This document shows positions 16,406 through 25,474 of a DNA stretch of 64,000 nucleotides, piece by piece. Below the pieces are notes generated by a model. The model did not search any database, had not been told where the DNA came from, and was given only the letters and a program-made list of their open reading frames with translations. The DNA comes from Streptomyces rhizosphaerihabitans (GTDB lineage Bacteria; Actinomycetota; Actinomycetes; Streptomycetales; Streptomycetaceae): positions 1 to 64,000 of the forward strand of contig NZ_JAODTZ010000056.1 of the NCBI RefSeq assembly GCF_025399795.1, in the 5' to 3' direction. Made by a program: the position numbers and the translations under genes. Every line of letters starts with the position of its first letter. Position 1 is the first letter of the stretch.

Positions 16406-16415
16406 GGTGATCACC
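16406..16415. promoter_or_regulatory. Palindrome and likely promoter region of bioY
   Basis: The perfect palindrome GGTGATCACC overlaps a possible -35 (GTGATC); an 18-base spacer leads to TAGCGT, about 70 bases before the bioY start. It may be the operator of a biotin regulator. Confidence 0.35.
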
Positions 16416-16508
16416 CGTATGCCCCTGGGATAGCGTCACCGTGTCCCGACCTGTCCTCCCCCGAGCTCCCCGTGAGCCAAGGGGGTACCCCCGTTCGCCG
16501 GAGTCCTC

Positions 16509-17093
16509 ATGAGCACCGCTGTCGCCACGCCCTCCCGACCCGGCGAGGTCCTCGCCGACCTTCTTCCGGCCTCCCGCGTCCGTGACGTCGCCCTCGTGCT
16601 CGGCGGTGCCGCACTCACCGGCCTCGCCGCCCAGATCTCGCTGCCCGTCCCGGGTTCCCCGGTGCCGGTGACCGGCCAGACCTTCGCCGCGCTGCTCGTC
16701 GGCACGGCGCTCGGCGCGCGCCGCGGCTTCCTGTCGCTCGCGGTGTACGCGCTGGTCGGCATGGTCGGTGTCCCGTGGTTCGCGGACGGCGGCTCCGGCG
16801 CCGCGGCACCGTCCTTCGGCTACATCCTCGGCATGCTGCTCGCGTCCACCGTCGTGGGCGCCCTGGCCCGCCGCGGCGCCGACCGCTCCGTGCTGCGCAT
16901 GGCGGGCACGATGCTCCTCGGTGAGGCGATCATCTACGCGATCGGCGTTCCCTACCTGGCTCTGGCCACCGGCATGTCGGCGAGCGCGGCCGTCGCGGCG
17001 GGCCTCACCCCGTTCCTGATCGGGGATGTCCTCAAGGCCGCCCTGGCGATGGGCGTCCTGCCCACGGCATGGAAGCTCATCGACAAGAAGTGA
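16509..17093 (+). CDS. bioY: Biotin transporter BioY
   Basis: The 194-residue membrane protein is the biotin-binding S component of an ECF transporter, or may act alone. Family motifs are visible: QISLPVPGSPVPVTGQTFAALLVGTALGARRG split over the first two membrane segments, and the conserved SFGYILGM and GVLPTAWKLI near the end. About six membrane segments are expected. The ATG at 16509 follows GGAGTCCTC. No EcfA/EcfT genes lie nearby, so it either works alone or shares distant energising subunits. Confidence 0.95.
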   Translation: MSTAVATPSRPGEVLADLLPASRVRDVALVLGGAALTGLAAQISLPVPGSPVPVTGQTFAALLVGTALGARRGFLSLAVYALVGMVGVPWFADGGSGAAAPSFGYILGMLLASTVVGALARRGADRSVLRMAGTMLLGEAIIYAIGVPYLALATGMSASAAVAAGLTPFLIGDVLKAALAMGVLPTAWKLIDKK

Positions 17094-17211
17094 CACCCGC
17101 GTCGGTGACGTGATGGCGTCAGCCCTCAGTCGACACCTGCGTCGGTGACGTGATGGCGTCAACCGTCGTGTGACACCCATGTCGGTGACGTGACGAGGTC
17201 ACCGGCCATAT
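17092..17211. repeat. 40-bp tandem repeat downstream of bioY
   Basis: Three consecutive 40-base units start GACACCCGCGTCGGTGACGT and diverge toward their ends; a fourth degenerate copy runs to about 17240. The first unit overlaps the bioY stop codon. Each unit contains GTCGGTGACGTGA, so the region repeats a GTGACGT motif. Confidence 0.85.
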
Positions 17212-17246
17212 GGCGCTCGCGTCCGTGACGTCGTCGTTCCGTGCAA

Positions 17247-17289
17247 GAGGCTCGCCGGGTCGTGTTCCGAACTCGACCCGGCGAGCCTC
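17247..17289. terminator. Bidirectional terminator between bioY and the LPETG gene
   Basis: Perfect 16-base arms (GAGGCTCGCCGGGTCG and its complement) with an 11-base loop lie between convergent genes. Confidence 0.88.
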
Positions 17290-17321
17290 CGCGCGTTTTC
17301 ACCCGGTGCCGCGCCCGGCGG

Positions 17322-18041
17322 TCACTGTTCCTGCCGGGGCCTGCGGCTGACCCACCACAGCCCCGCGGCTCCGGCCGACATCAGTGCCGCGCCCGCCATG
17401 CCGAGCGGCAGACCCTCGGTCCCGGCGCCGGTCTCCGGCAGCCGGTCGCCGCCCGGTGCCACCGGCTTGTTGTCGGTGCCCAGCAGCAGCGGGGTCGCCG
17501 GGGCGTTCGGCGACGGGTTCGTCGTACCGAACGGAACCGGGCCCTGCTGCCAGTACGTCTTCTTCCCGTCGCTCGTCTGGACCGGGAGGCAGATCTTTCC
17601 GGTCCTGCTCAGATCGAACGTCGCGTCGACGGCGTACGATTTCGACTTCCCCACCGCGAGATTTCCGGTGGAACAGATGAAACCGCTGTTGGACCCCTTG
17701 GGGAGATCCTTTTCGGCCATGGCGGTGCAGCCTTTGACGTTTTTGACCTTCAGGCCGTCGAAGCCGACCACCAACAGCCTGATATCGCCGCTTTCCTTGG
17801 TCCCTTCGTTCTTTACCGTGGCGGTAATAGCCGTCTTCTGAGTACTGTTGTCGACCGAGATCTTCTCCGGCAGCAGCGTGGTCACCTTCACGCCCGCCGG
17901 CGGCTTGTCCATGGCCTTTCCGCCCTTGCCGCTCCCCGGTCCCTGGTCGTCCGCGACGGCGGTGTAGGAAAGGATCATCACGGTCGAGAAGCAGGCCGTG
18001 AGCAGCGATCCCGTAATGGTCGTCGTCCGACGAGAACTCAT
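17322..18041 (-). CDS. LPXTG-anchored secreted protein of unknown function
   Basis: The 239-residue protein has an N-terminal signal sequence (TGSLLTACFSTVMILSYTAVA) and a C-terminal sorting signal: LPETG at ~207-211, a hydrophobic stretch and the basic tail RRPRQEQ. A sortase should therefore attach it to the cell wall. The central ~130 residues (VTTLLPEKISVDNSTQKTA) look like an Ig-like beta domain with two cysteines, as in DUF11/CARDB-type domains. It is divergent from the Ser/Thr kinase gene, with only ~150 bases between them, so shared regulation is possible. No sortase gene is adjacent. Confidence 0.85.
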   Translation of the reverse strand: MSSRRTTTITGSLLTACFSTVMILSYTAVADDQGPGSGKGGKAMDKPPAGVKVTTLLPEKISVDNSTQKTAITATVKNEGTKESGDIRLLVVGFDGLKVKNVKGCTAMAEKDLPKGSNSGFICSTGNLAVGKSKSYAVDATFDLSRTGKICLPVQTSDGKKTYWQQGPVPFGTTNPSPNAPATPLLLGTDNKPVAPGGDRLPETGAGTEGLPLGMAGAALMSAGAAGLWWVSRRPRQEQ

Positions 18042-18188
18042 GTTCGCCCCCCTTGGCTACGCCTGAATTCGCAGTACTTGAAGAGGTACCACAAGATTTC
18101 TCCGCACTATGCTGGTACGGCCTGAAGTGTGACCATTGTGTTTCTGCTGTGGCGGGCGATTGTGGCTGATGTTGAGGGGGTGCAGAGA

Positions 18189-20621
18189 TTGTCGGCGAAC
18201 GTACAGGGTGGTGTTCCGGGATTATTGGTGACCGGACGTTACCGGCTGGTCGAGAGTATTGGTCAGGGGGGAATGGGGCGGGTGTGGCGAGCCGCCGACG
18301 AAATGCTCGACCGGCAGGTCGCGGTCAAGGAAATGCGCATAGACGGACTCGATCCCGAGGACACCCGCACGCGCCGGGAACGCACCCTGCGCGAGGCGAG
18401 AGCGACGGCCCGGATCGACCATCCGGGCGTCGTCCGCATCTACGACGTCGTGGACGCGGGCGAACGGCTGTGGATCGTCATGGAGCTCGTGGCCGGCCGC
18501 TCCCTCGAACGCATCGTGGTCGAGGACGGACCGCTCGACACGCGCGAGGCCGCCCGCGTCGGGTTCGAACTGGTCCGGGCACTGCGCCAGGTGCACGCCC
18601 AGGGAGTGCTGCACCGCGACATCAAGCCGGGCAACGTACTGGTCGAGCGCGCCGGACGGCATCGCGTCGTCCTCACCGACTTCGGCATCGCCGCGCTTCA
18701 GGACGCAGAGGCGCTCACCATGGTCGGCATGCTGGTCGGTTCCCCCGACTACATGGCGCCCGAGCGGATCTCCGGCCGCCCGCAGGGCCCGCCCTCCGAC
18801 GTGTGGTCCCTGGGCGCCACGCTCTGCGCGGCCCTCGGCGGCCGCTCCCCGTTCTCCCGCTCCACCACCCTCGCGACCCTGCACGCGGTTCTGTACGAGG
18901 AACCAGAACTCCCCTCTGGGGCAGGCGAGTTGCAGGAGATCCTGGCAGCCCTGCTGGAGAAGGACCCGACCGTACGGCCCGGTCTGGAGGAACTTGAGGC
19001 AGGTCTTGAGGAACTCGTCCGCCCGCCGAGGACGGGGACGAGGACCCGGAGTCCCGCGGGACCGCCGACAGGGGAGCCCGAGTACGACGTCGCCTCCCCG
19101 TTCGAGTACGGGACCGCGCGCGAACCCGCTCCCGGGAACCGCCCCGCGCACCAACCCCTCCCCGAGTCGGATCACTTGTCGGCCCGCACCCTGGACGCGA
19201 ACCGTGATTCGCAACCCGAACCGGCCCCCGAACCGACCTCCGAACCGGCCCCCGAGCCGGCATCCGAGCCAGCGCCCGATCCGGCCCCGGAACCCGATCC
19301 GACCCCGGGCCGTGAGCGGAATCCGACGCCGGGCCGTGAGCGGACCGGGCCGACCGAGGGGCATGACCTGGCCGAGTCGGCCACGCGCGCCCTGCTGGAC
19401 GTCCAGTTCGTGAGGGCGGCGCGGCAACCCCCGGTGGACCTTCCCGAAGCCACTCCACCTCCGGGCGGACATCGCACCGACACGAGCGATCCGCGGGAGC
19501 CGGGGCCCACGCGGATCACGGAACCCGAACCCGTACTCGCAGCCGAACCTGAACCCGAAACCGAACCTGTACTCGAAGCCGAAGCCGAACCTGGACCCGT
19601 ACTCGCAGCCGAACCTGAAGCCGAAGCCGAACCCGGGAACGAGCCGGAGTACCACTCCGTGCACGACGCCGTCCCGATCCGGCCGACTCCGACCCTGAAG
19701 AGCCCGCCCGGCTTCCGGAAGGATCCTCAGGCGCGTTCCCCGGAACCCTCCGCGGTCTCCGGACCCGAAGCCGTCACCGGGGGCCCCGACGCGCAGGCGA
19801 CGGCCAACGCCTCCACCGAAGTCCCCTCCGAACCCCGCGCGGAGCCCAGTTCGCCGACCCCGTCCGAACCGCGCGCGGAGCCCGGCACGGGTGCTCCCTC
19901 CCAACTGCCCACGGCACCCGTGCCCGTAGTGCCGCCACTGGGTGAACTCCCGGACCCAGCCGTATCGTCCGGCTCCGCCGAGGGCCGGAGCCAGAGTCGC
20001 GGTCGGCGGCGTACCGGATTCGCCGCCGCCGGGGTCGTCGCGGCGGGAGCCGTCGCCTGGGCCGTCGTAGCCATGACCGGCGGACCGCCCGGCGGCAGCA
20101 CCGGTGCCGCCACGGGCTCGTCCACGTCGACGGCCTCCACCACCGGCGGCCCCTCGTCCCGGGCACCCACCGTCGAGGGCACCTCACGCCCGCCCGGCCT
20201 GCCCCCGGGAGCGCACCGGGAGGCCGGCGGATACGCGTGGGTGACGCCCAAGGGCTGGCGGCGCGATCTGCAGACCGGCTCCGAGGTGCACTACACCTCG
20301 CCCGACGGCGCCCAGGAACTGGCGGCCAAGTCCTCCCTCGCCAAGGGGCATCTGATGGACACCTGGACGACCTCCGAGCGGAACGCCCGCCAGGGGCAGG
20401 ACTACCGGAAGATCCGGCTGGAGGAGACGACGTTCCGGGGCCGGACCGCGGTCGTCTGGGAGTACACCTTCACGCTCAAGGGGGTGAGCTGGCACGCGCG
20501 GCTGCTCGGCTTCGACGCCGACGGGAAGTCGTACCAGATCAACACCTGGTACCACCAGGACATCGAGGACCAGGCCCTCACGGTCTACAACCAGGTCAAG
20601 AACAGTTTCACCGTGCTGTGA
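18189..20621 (+). CDS. Transmembrane serine/threonine protein kinase (PknB-like)
   Basis: A protein of about 810 residues. The kinase domain has the Gly loop IGQGGMGRVW, Lys47 (VAVKEM), catalytic HRDIKPGN at ~142 and DFG at ~164. A long Pro/Glu-rich linker with EPAPEP-type repeats follows, then one membrane segment (GFAAAGVVAAGAVAWAVVAM) and an extracellular domain of ~150 residues (GGYAWVTPKGWRRD...) that may sense a ligand. Start choice is uncertain: TTG 18189 has GAGGGGG at 8 nt and fits family N-termini, whereas GTG at 18129 and 18180 are in frame but less well placed. It is divergent from the LPETG protein. Confidence 0.93.
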   Translation: MSANVQGGVPGLLVTGRYRLVESIGQGGMGRVWRAADEMLDRQVAVKEMRIDGLDPEDTRTRRERTLREARATARIDHPGVVRIYDVVDAGERLWIVMELVAGRSLERIVVEDGPLDTREAARVGFELVRALRQVHAQGVLHRDIKPGNVLVERAGRHRVVLTDFGIAALQDAEALTMVGMLVGSPDYMAPERISGRPQGPPSDVWSLGATLCAALGGRSPFSRSTTLATLHAVLYEEPELPSGAGELQEILAALLEKDPTVRPGLEELEAGLEELVRPPRTGTRTRSPAGPPTGEPEYDVASPFEYGTAREPAPGNRPAHQPLPESDHLSARTLDANRDSQPEPAPEPTSEPAPEPASEPAPDPAPEPDPTPGRERNPTPGRERTGPTEGHDLAESATRALLDVQFVRAARQPPVDLPEATPPPGGHRTDTSDPREPGPTRITEPEPVLAAEPEPETEPVLEAEAEPGPVLAAEPEAEAEPGNEPEYHSVHDAVPIRPTPTLKSPPGFRKDPQARSPEPSAVSGPEAVTGGPDAQATANASTEVPSEPRAEPSSPTPSEPRAEPGTGAPSQLPTAPVPVVPPLGELPDPAVSSGSAEGRSQSRGRRRTGFAAAGVVAAGAVAWAVVAMTGGPPGGSTGAATGSSTSTASTTGGPSSRAPTVEGTSRPPGLPPGAHREAGGYAWVTPKGWRRDLQTGSEVHYTSPDGAQELAAKSSLAKGHLMDTWTTSERNARQGQDYRKIRLEETTFRGRTAVVWEYTFTLKGVSWHARLLGFDADGKSYQINTWYHQDIEDQALTVYNQVKNSFTVL

Positions 20622-20650
20622 GCCGGCGGCCGTCGCCGCGGCCCGGACGG

Positions 20651-20697
20651 AGGACGCGGCAGGAGGCGGACGCGGCAGGAGGCGGACGCGGCAGGAG
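20651..20697. repeat. 16-bp tandem repeat after the kinase gene
   Basis: Two full and two partial copies of AGGAGGCGGACGCGGC lie 30 bases after the kinase stop codon. Confidence 0.7.
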
Positions 20698-20780
20698 ACC
20701 GACGCCACCGCGGCCCGCCCGGCGGAAGAGCGGAAGAAACCGCGGCCCGCCCGGCGGTAGGCGGAAGCAAGGGAACGCGG

Positions 20781-20813
20781 GAGGGGCCCGCGGCGATGTG
20801 CCGCGGGCCCCTC
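20781..20813. terminator. Bidirectional hairpin terminator
   Basis: Perfect 14-base arms (GAGGGGCCCGCGGC) and a five-base loop lie between the convergent kinase and permease genes. Confidence 0.88.
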
Positions 20814-20836
20814 CTCGCTCAGGCTTCGGCGGCGGG

Positions 20837-22324
20837 TCAGGCGCGCACCTCGGCCTGGGTCTCATCGCGGGAGCCGCTCGTGAACGGTTGCGCGGCCGGC
20901 CGGGCACCCGCGCCGGCCTTCTGCCGGACGAAGGCGATGACCAGCACGATCGCCGCGACGAGCAGCGACAGCAGCACGGTCTCCCGGCCGTCGTGTTCGG
21001 TGTCGGTCAGCATGTAGCCGAGCACGAAGACGATCATCGCGGCGGTCGCCCAGGTCAGGTACGGGTAGAGCCACATCCGCACGACGAGCTTCTCCGGCGC
21101 CTCGCGCTGGATGATCTTCCGCATCCGCAGCTGCGAGAAGCAGATGACGAGCCACACGAACAGGGCGACCGCACCGGAGGAGTTGACCAGGAAGAGGAAG
21201 ACCGAGTCCGGGAACTTGTAGTTGAAGAAGACGGCCACGAAGCCGAACACGACCGAGACGACGATGGCGGTCATCGGCACACCGCGTCGCGTGGTCCGGG
21301 CGAACGCCCTCGGCGCGTCCCCGCGCTGACCGAGCGAGAAGGCCATCCGGGAGGCGGTGTAGAGGCCGGAGTTGAGGCAGGACAGCACGGAGGTCAGCAC
21401 GATGACGTTCATGATCTGACCGGCGTGCGCGATGCCGAGGGAGTCCAGAGCCGCGACGTAGGAGCCCTTGTCCTTGATCGACGGGTCGTTCCACGGCAGC
21501 AGGGCGATGACCACGAGGATCGAGCCCAGGTAGAAGACGGCGATACGCCAGATGATGCTGTTCGTCGACTTGGTGACGGCCCGCTGCGGGTCCTCGGACT
21601 CGCCGGCGGCGAGGGTCGCGATCTCGCTGCCCATGAAGGAGAAGACGACCAGCAGCACACCGGTGAGGATCGCGCCGGGCCCGTGCGGCAGGAAACCGCC
21701 GTGCTCGGTCAGATTGCCCAGGCCGGCCTTGGGGGCGTCCACACCCGGCAGTACCCCGAAGATCGCGAGAGCGCCGACCACGATGAACGCGCCGATCGCC
21801 ACGACCTTGATCCCGGCGAACCAGAACTCGAACTCGCCGTACGAGCCGACCGAGACCAGGTTGGTGGCCGTCAGCACCACCATCACGATGAGCGCCCAGC
21901 CCCACTGCGGTACGGCGGGCATCCATCCTTCGAGGATCTTGGCACCGGCGGTGGCCTCCACGGCCAGCACCACGACCCAGAAGAACCAGTACAGCCAGCC
22001 GATGGAGAAGCCGGCCCAGCGGCCGAGCGCGCGGTCGGCGTGCGCGGAGAACGAGCCGGAGGTCGGGTTGGCGGCGGACATCTCACCGAGCATCCGCATC
22101 ACCAGCACCACGAGCGTGCCGACGAGGGCGTACGAGAGCAGGATGCCGGGGCCCGCGGTGGCGATGCCGGAGCTGGAGCCCACGAAGAGCCCGGCACCGA
22201 TGACACCGCCGATGGCGATCATCGACAGATGACGGTTCTTGAGTCCGGCCTGGAGGCCGCCACCGGGTTCTCCGGGGCCTCCGGGGGCCTGTGCGGCCTT
22301 CGTGGGGGTCGGCTGCGAGGTCAT
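20837..22324 (-). CDS. Amino acid permease (APC family, GABA permease-like)
   Basis: The 495-residue transporter has about 12 membrane segments and the APC-family start LKNRHLSMIAIGGVIGAGLFVGSS, then ANPTSGSFSAHADRALGRWAGF and FSFMGSEIATLAAGES, which are typical of the GabP/AnsP branch. It should import an amino acid such as GABA in symport with protons. The ATG at 22324 has AAAGGA at 9 nt. The upstream DNA contains an inverted repeat that could bind a GntR-type regulator. No catabolic gene for GABA lies beside it. Confidence 0.93.
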   Translation of the reverse strand: MTSQPTPTKAAQAPGGPGEPGGGLQAGLKNRHLSMIAIGGVIGAGLFVGSSSGIATAGPGILLSYALVGTLVVLVMRMLGEMSAANPTSGSFSAHADRALGRWAGFSIGWLYWFFWVVVLAVEATAGAKILEGWMPAVPQWGWALIVMVVLTATNLVSVGSYGEFEFWFAGIKVVAIGAFIVVGALAIFGVLPGVDAPKAGLGNLTEHGGFLPHGPGAILTGVLLVVFSFMGSEIATLAAGESEDPQRAVTKSTNSIIWRIAVFYLGSILVVIALLPWNDPSIKDKGSYVAALDSLGIAHAGQIMNVIVLTSVLSCLNSGLYTASRMAFSLGQRGDAPRAFARTTRRGVPMTAIVVSVVFGFVAVFFNYKFPDSVFLFLVNSSGAVALFVWLVICFSQLRMRKIIQREAPEKLVVRMWLYPYLTWATAAMIVFVLGYMLTDTEHDGRETVLLSLLVAAIVLVIAFVRQKAGAGARPAAQPFTSGSRDETQAEVRA

Positions 22325-22416
22325 GAGGGGGATTCCTTTGCGCCGGATGAGCAGATTCCCGTACAGAGCGCCCAACCCGTACGAGCGGTGTACGGGGCAC
22401 GCACTGATCCATCGTG

Positions 22417-22440
22417 TGGACCGGCGTACGAGTTGGTCCA
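22417..22440. promoter_or_regulatory. Inverted repeat upstream of the permease
   Basis: TGGACC and GGTCCA are separated by 12 bases, about 95 bases upstream of the permease start. It is a candidate operator. Confidence 0.4.
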
Positions 22441-22489
22441 GTGAAACGGAGGCAAAGAGATTCGTGAACCTTTGAATCCAGATCGTTAC

Positions 22490-22517
22490 TTGAGGTTTCC
22501 TTGAGGTTCTGTAGGAT
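22490..22517 (+). promoter_or_regulatory. Probable promoter of rpiB
   Basis: TTGAGG (22490-22495), a 16-base spacer and TAGGAT (22512-22517) fit a vegetative promoter 66 bases before rpiB. Confidence 0.5.
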
Positions 22518-22583
22518 TGCTCGCGCTTTTCCAGTGCGGCCCCCGGCGAGGCCGATCCGAAACGGCCGTGTCACACTCGGAAC

Positions 22584-23069
22584 ATGCGCGTGTATCTCGG
22601 CTCCGATCATGCCGGTCTCGAACTGAAGAACCACCTCGTCGAGTGGCTCAAGGCCGCCGGCCACGAGCCCGTCGACTGCGGGCCCCACATCTACGACGCC
22701 CTGGACGACTATCCGCCGTTCTGCCTCCGCGCCGCGGAGCGCACCGTGGCCGACCCGGGCGCCCTCGGCGTCGTGATCGGCGGCTCCGGCAACGGCGAGC
22801 AGATCGCCGCGAACAAGGTCGCCGGCGTACGGGCCGTACTCGCCTGGAGCGAGGAGACGGCGGCGCTGGGGCGCGAGCACAACAACGCGAACGTCATGTC
22901 CGTCGGCGCCCGTATGCACACCCAGGAAGAGGCGACGAAGTTCGTCGAGACCTTCCTCGACACCCCCTTCACCGGCGAGGAGCGCCACGTCCGCCGCATC
23001 GAGATGCTCGCGGACTACGAGACGACCCGGGAACTCCCGCCGATCCCGGCCCACCACCCGCAGGCGTAG
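22584..23069 (+). CDS. rpiB: Ribose-5-phosphate isomerase B
   Basis: The 161-residue enzyme interconverts ribulose-5-phosphate and ribose-5-phosphate in the pentose phosphate pathway. It starts MRVYLGSDHAGLELK, with the substrate-binding SDHAG, and has GGSGNGEQIAANKV, where the Glu is the catalytic base in actinobacterial RpiB proteins that lack the usual Cys. HNNANVMSVGAR contributes phosphate binding. It is followed by the Nei-type glycosylase gene, as in M. tuberculosis Rv2465c-Rv2464c. Confidence 0.96.
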   Translation: MRVYLGSDHAGLELKNHLVEWLKAAGHEPVDCGPHIYDALDDYPPFCLRAAERTVADPGALGVVIGGSGNGEQIAANKVAGVRAVLAWSEETAALGREHNNANVMSVGARMHTQEEATKFVETFLDTPFTGEERHVRRIEMLADYETTRELPPIPAHHPQA

Positions 23070-23131
23070 CACCGCCGGGCGGACGTGCCGACGGGCCGTC
23101 GGGCCTCGGACGAGAGACAGCAGGAGGACCG

Positions 23132-23941
23132 GTGCCCGAGGGGCACACCATTCACCGGCTCGCGGAGGACTACCTCGCCGCGTTCGGTGGCCGCGGCGTC
23201 CATGTGGCCAGCCCCCAGGGCAAGTTCAGTGACGCCGCGGCCCTCCTCGACGGATCGGTCCTGACCGCGGCGCAGGCCCACGGCAAGCACCTCTTCCTCG
23301 GCTTCCGTCCGGCGCAGTGGATCCACATCCACCTGGGCCTCTTCGGCAAGGTCGGCTTCGGCGGCATGCCCGCCCCGCCGCCCACGGACACCGTCCGTCT
23401 CCGGCTCACGAACGACACCGCGTACGTCGACCTGCGCGGCCCCACCACCTGCGCCCTGATCGCGGACGACGAGAAGCGCGCGATACACGACCGCCTCGGA
23501 CCGGACCCGCTGCGTCCGGACGCCGACCCGGCGGCGGCCTACCGCCGGATCTCCCGCAGCCGTACGACGATCGCCGCCCTGCTCATGGACCAGAAGGTCA
23601 TCGCGGGCGTGGGAAACGTCTACCGCGCGGAGGTCCTCTTCCGGCACGGCATCGATCCGTACCGCGCGGGGAAGGACCTCGGCGCGACGGAGTGGGACAC
23701 GATCTGGGCCGACCTCGTGGATCTCATGCGCGAGGGTGTCCGCAACAACCGCATCGACACGGTCCGCCCGGAGCACACCCCCGAGGCGATGGGCCGTCCG
23801 CCGCGCGTGGACGACCACGGCGGCGAGGTCTACGTGTACCGCAGGGCCAACCGGCCCTGCCACATCTGTGGCGGCGAGATCAGCACCGCCGATCTCGCCG
23901 CCCGTAACCTCTTCTGGTGCCCGACCTGCCAAAAGGCCTGA
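23132..23941 (+). CDS. nei: Fpg/Nei-family DNA glycosylase (endonuclease VIII-like)
   Basis: The 269-residue base-excision repair enzyme removes oxidised pyrimidines and nicks the strand. After processing of the GTG-coded residue, the N-terminal Pro2-Glu3 (PEGHTIHRLAEDY) provides the catalytic amine and acid. Other landmarks are VIAGVGNVYRAEVLF, the helix-two-turn-helix, and the C-terminal zinc finger CHICGGE...FWCPTC. The start has AGGAGG at 4-6 nt. The zinc finger ends only a few residues before the stop, a normal length for the family. Confidence 0.95.
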   Translation: MPEGHTIHRLAEDYLAAFGGRGVHVASPQGKFSDAAALLDGSVLTAAQAHGKHLFLGFRPAQWIHIHLGLFGKVGFGGMPAPPPTDTVRLRLTNDTAYVDLRGPTTCALIADDEKRAIHDRLGPDPLRPDADPAAAYRRISRSRTTIAALLMDQKVIAGVGNVYRAEVLFRHGIDPYRAGKDLGATEWDTIWADLVDLMREGVRNNRIDTVRPEHTPEAMGRPPRVDDHGGEVYVYRRANRPCHICGGEISTADLAARNLFWCPTCQKA

Positions 23942-24073
23942 ATCCGGGCCGAGTCGGGACCTGGCGCCGTGGCCTGCCCGCCGGACCCGGTCCGGCAGCC
24001 GATGTGCGGTCACCGGGTCCTGCGCGGCATGCACGCCGGCCCCCGTCCGGCGGCCGGGCGCGGTCACCGGGTA

Positions 24074-25303
24074 CTAGAACCCGTGCGGCAGCCAGGGCGC
24101 GACCACCGAGGTGAACGCCATCGACGCCTCCGCCAGCGCTCCCTGCCGCAGTTCACGCACCAGGCCGCCCGCCGCGAGCGAGGCCAGCGACACCCCGCCG
24201 AGATAGACCATGCCCAACTCCCGTACGGACAGGGCGAGATCGGGGGCGTCCTCGGTCCGGACGCACGACGCCCCCTTCGCGTCGCCGGTGAGCCGCCAAC
24301 GCCCCTCGTTCCAGGGGCAGAAGGAGTCCTCGACCTCGAACACCATGTCCAGCGGGGCCTGATAGGTCCGCGCCTCCAGCGCGGCCCCGACGTCGACGAG
24401 CCGTACATGCAGCGCGTCCTTCATCTGCAGCCGGCAGCGGCGGATGTCGGAGACCATGTGCTGCCAGGCCTCGTCCACGGGGCGGCCCCGGGTGTGCAGC
24501 GTGGTCGTCAGGTCGATGTCGAAGAGGAACCGCCACAGCGCGGCCCGCACCGCCGGGTCCACTCCCTCCAGATCCACCATCATGACCGCCCCGTCGTGCC
24601 CGGACGGGCCCCACTCGGGCTTGACCCGGAAACGCGTGTAGCCCACGACCTCGCCGTCCCGCTCGGCCACCACACACTGCAACGGTGAGGCGCCGCTGCG
24701 CTGGTCCTCGGTGTCGAGCACCCCGAGCCGCTGCCAGCCGGGCTGCCGGGCCAGCATCCCGGGACGCTCCGGTACGAGCCGCGCGTACACCGCCTCGCAC
24801 GCGTCCAGCACCTCCCTGGGCACCGCGTAGCGCAGCCGTACGTCGTCGGTCCCGGGCGGTACGGACAGACGTACGCGACTGGTCTCGATCTCCGCGCGGA
24901 TCTGCAAGGTCCCGATGCCATAGCCGAACCGCCCGTAGATCGCCGGCTCCGACGCGGTCAGGACGGCGAGCGGCTCGCTCCAGGTACGGATGTCGTCCAG
25001 CTGGCGGCGCATCATCGTGGTGAGCACCCCGCGCCGCCGGTGGGTGGCCGCGACGCTCACCGCCGTGATCCCGGCCGCCGGTACCGAGGCGCCGCCGGGG
25101 ACCGTGACGCGGAAGGAGAAGGCCCCCGCCGTACCCACGCACTGCTCGCCGTCCCACACCCCCAGCGAACGGTCGTACTCTGTGAGCGCGTTCCACAGTT
25201 CGCGCTCCTCGGACGACTCCGCCACACCTCCGAACGCGCGGATCAGGTTGTCGTACCACTTGTCCCAGTCGGCCTGCCGCAGCACCCGAACGTCAGTCGT
25301 CAT
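24074..25303 (-). CDS. Eis-family GNAT N-acetyltransferase
   Basis: The 409-residue protein matches Eis-type enzymes: an N-terminal GNAT domain with the acetyl-CoA loop VAATHRRRGVLTTMMRRQL, a second degenerate GNAT domain and a C-terminal SCP2-like domain. Its last residues are WLPHGF; in M. tuberculosis Eis the terminal Phe carboxylate is the general base, and this end is kept. Eis acetylates aminoglycosides and proteins at multiple amines. Whether this homologue gives resistance cannot be judged. The ATG start at 25303 lies 171 bases from the divergent phosphatase gene. Confidence 0.92.
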   Translation of the reverse strand: MTTDVRVLRQADWDKWYDNLIRAFGGVAESSEERELWNALTEYDRSLGVWDGEQCVGTAGAFSFRVTVPGGASVPAAGITAVSVAATHRRRGVLTTMMRRQLDDIRTWSEPLAVLTASEPAIYGRFGYGIGTLQIRAEIETSRVRLSVPPGTDDVRLRYAVPREVLDACEAVYARLVPERPGMLARQPGWQRLGVLDTEDQRSGASPLQCVVAERDGEVVGYTRFRVKPEWGPSGHDGAVMMVDLEGVDPAVRAALWRFLFDIDLTTTLHTRGRPVDEAWQHMVSDIRRCRLQMKDALHVRLVDVGAALEARTYQAPLDMVFEVEDSFCPWNEGRWRLTGDAKGASCVRTEDAPDLALSVRELGMVYLGGVSLASLAAGGLVRELRQGALAEASMAFTSVVAPWLPHGF

Positions 25304-25474
25304 AGCCCATGCCTACCAGGGCAATGCGGTACGAGCGAGGGAATTTCGCCCGACCGCCACGGCCTCCAACCGGAACGTGCCTGTGCAGTTCTCTGTGAAG
25401 TTGAGCGCTCGGAGGGGGGACAAGTGGGACCTCCCGTGCCAAGCACCTGGTCCGATGGATAGGGTCCCGAACTA

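Noticed and set aside
15845..16414. Minus-strand open frame upstream of the ROK leader peptide, with Pro-Ser-Pro-Thr repeats
   Set aside because: It only extends the leader peptide frame through a tandem-repeat region. There is no ribosome binding site or domain, and a promoter is seen right before the short peptide.
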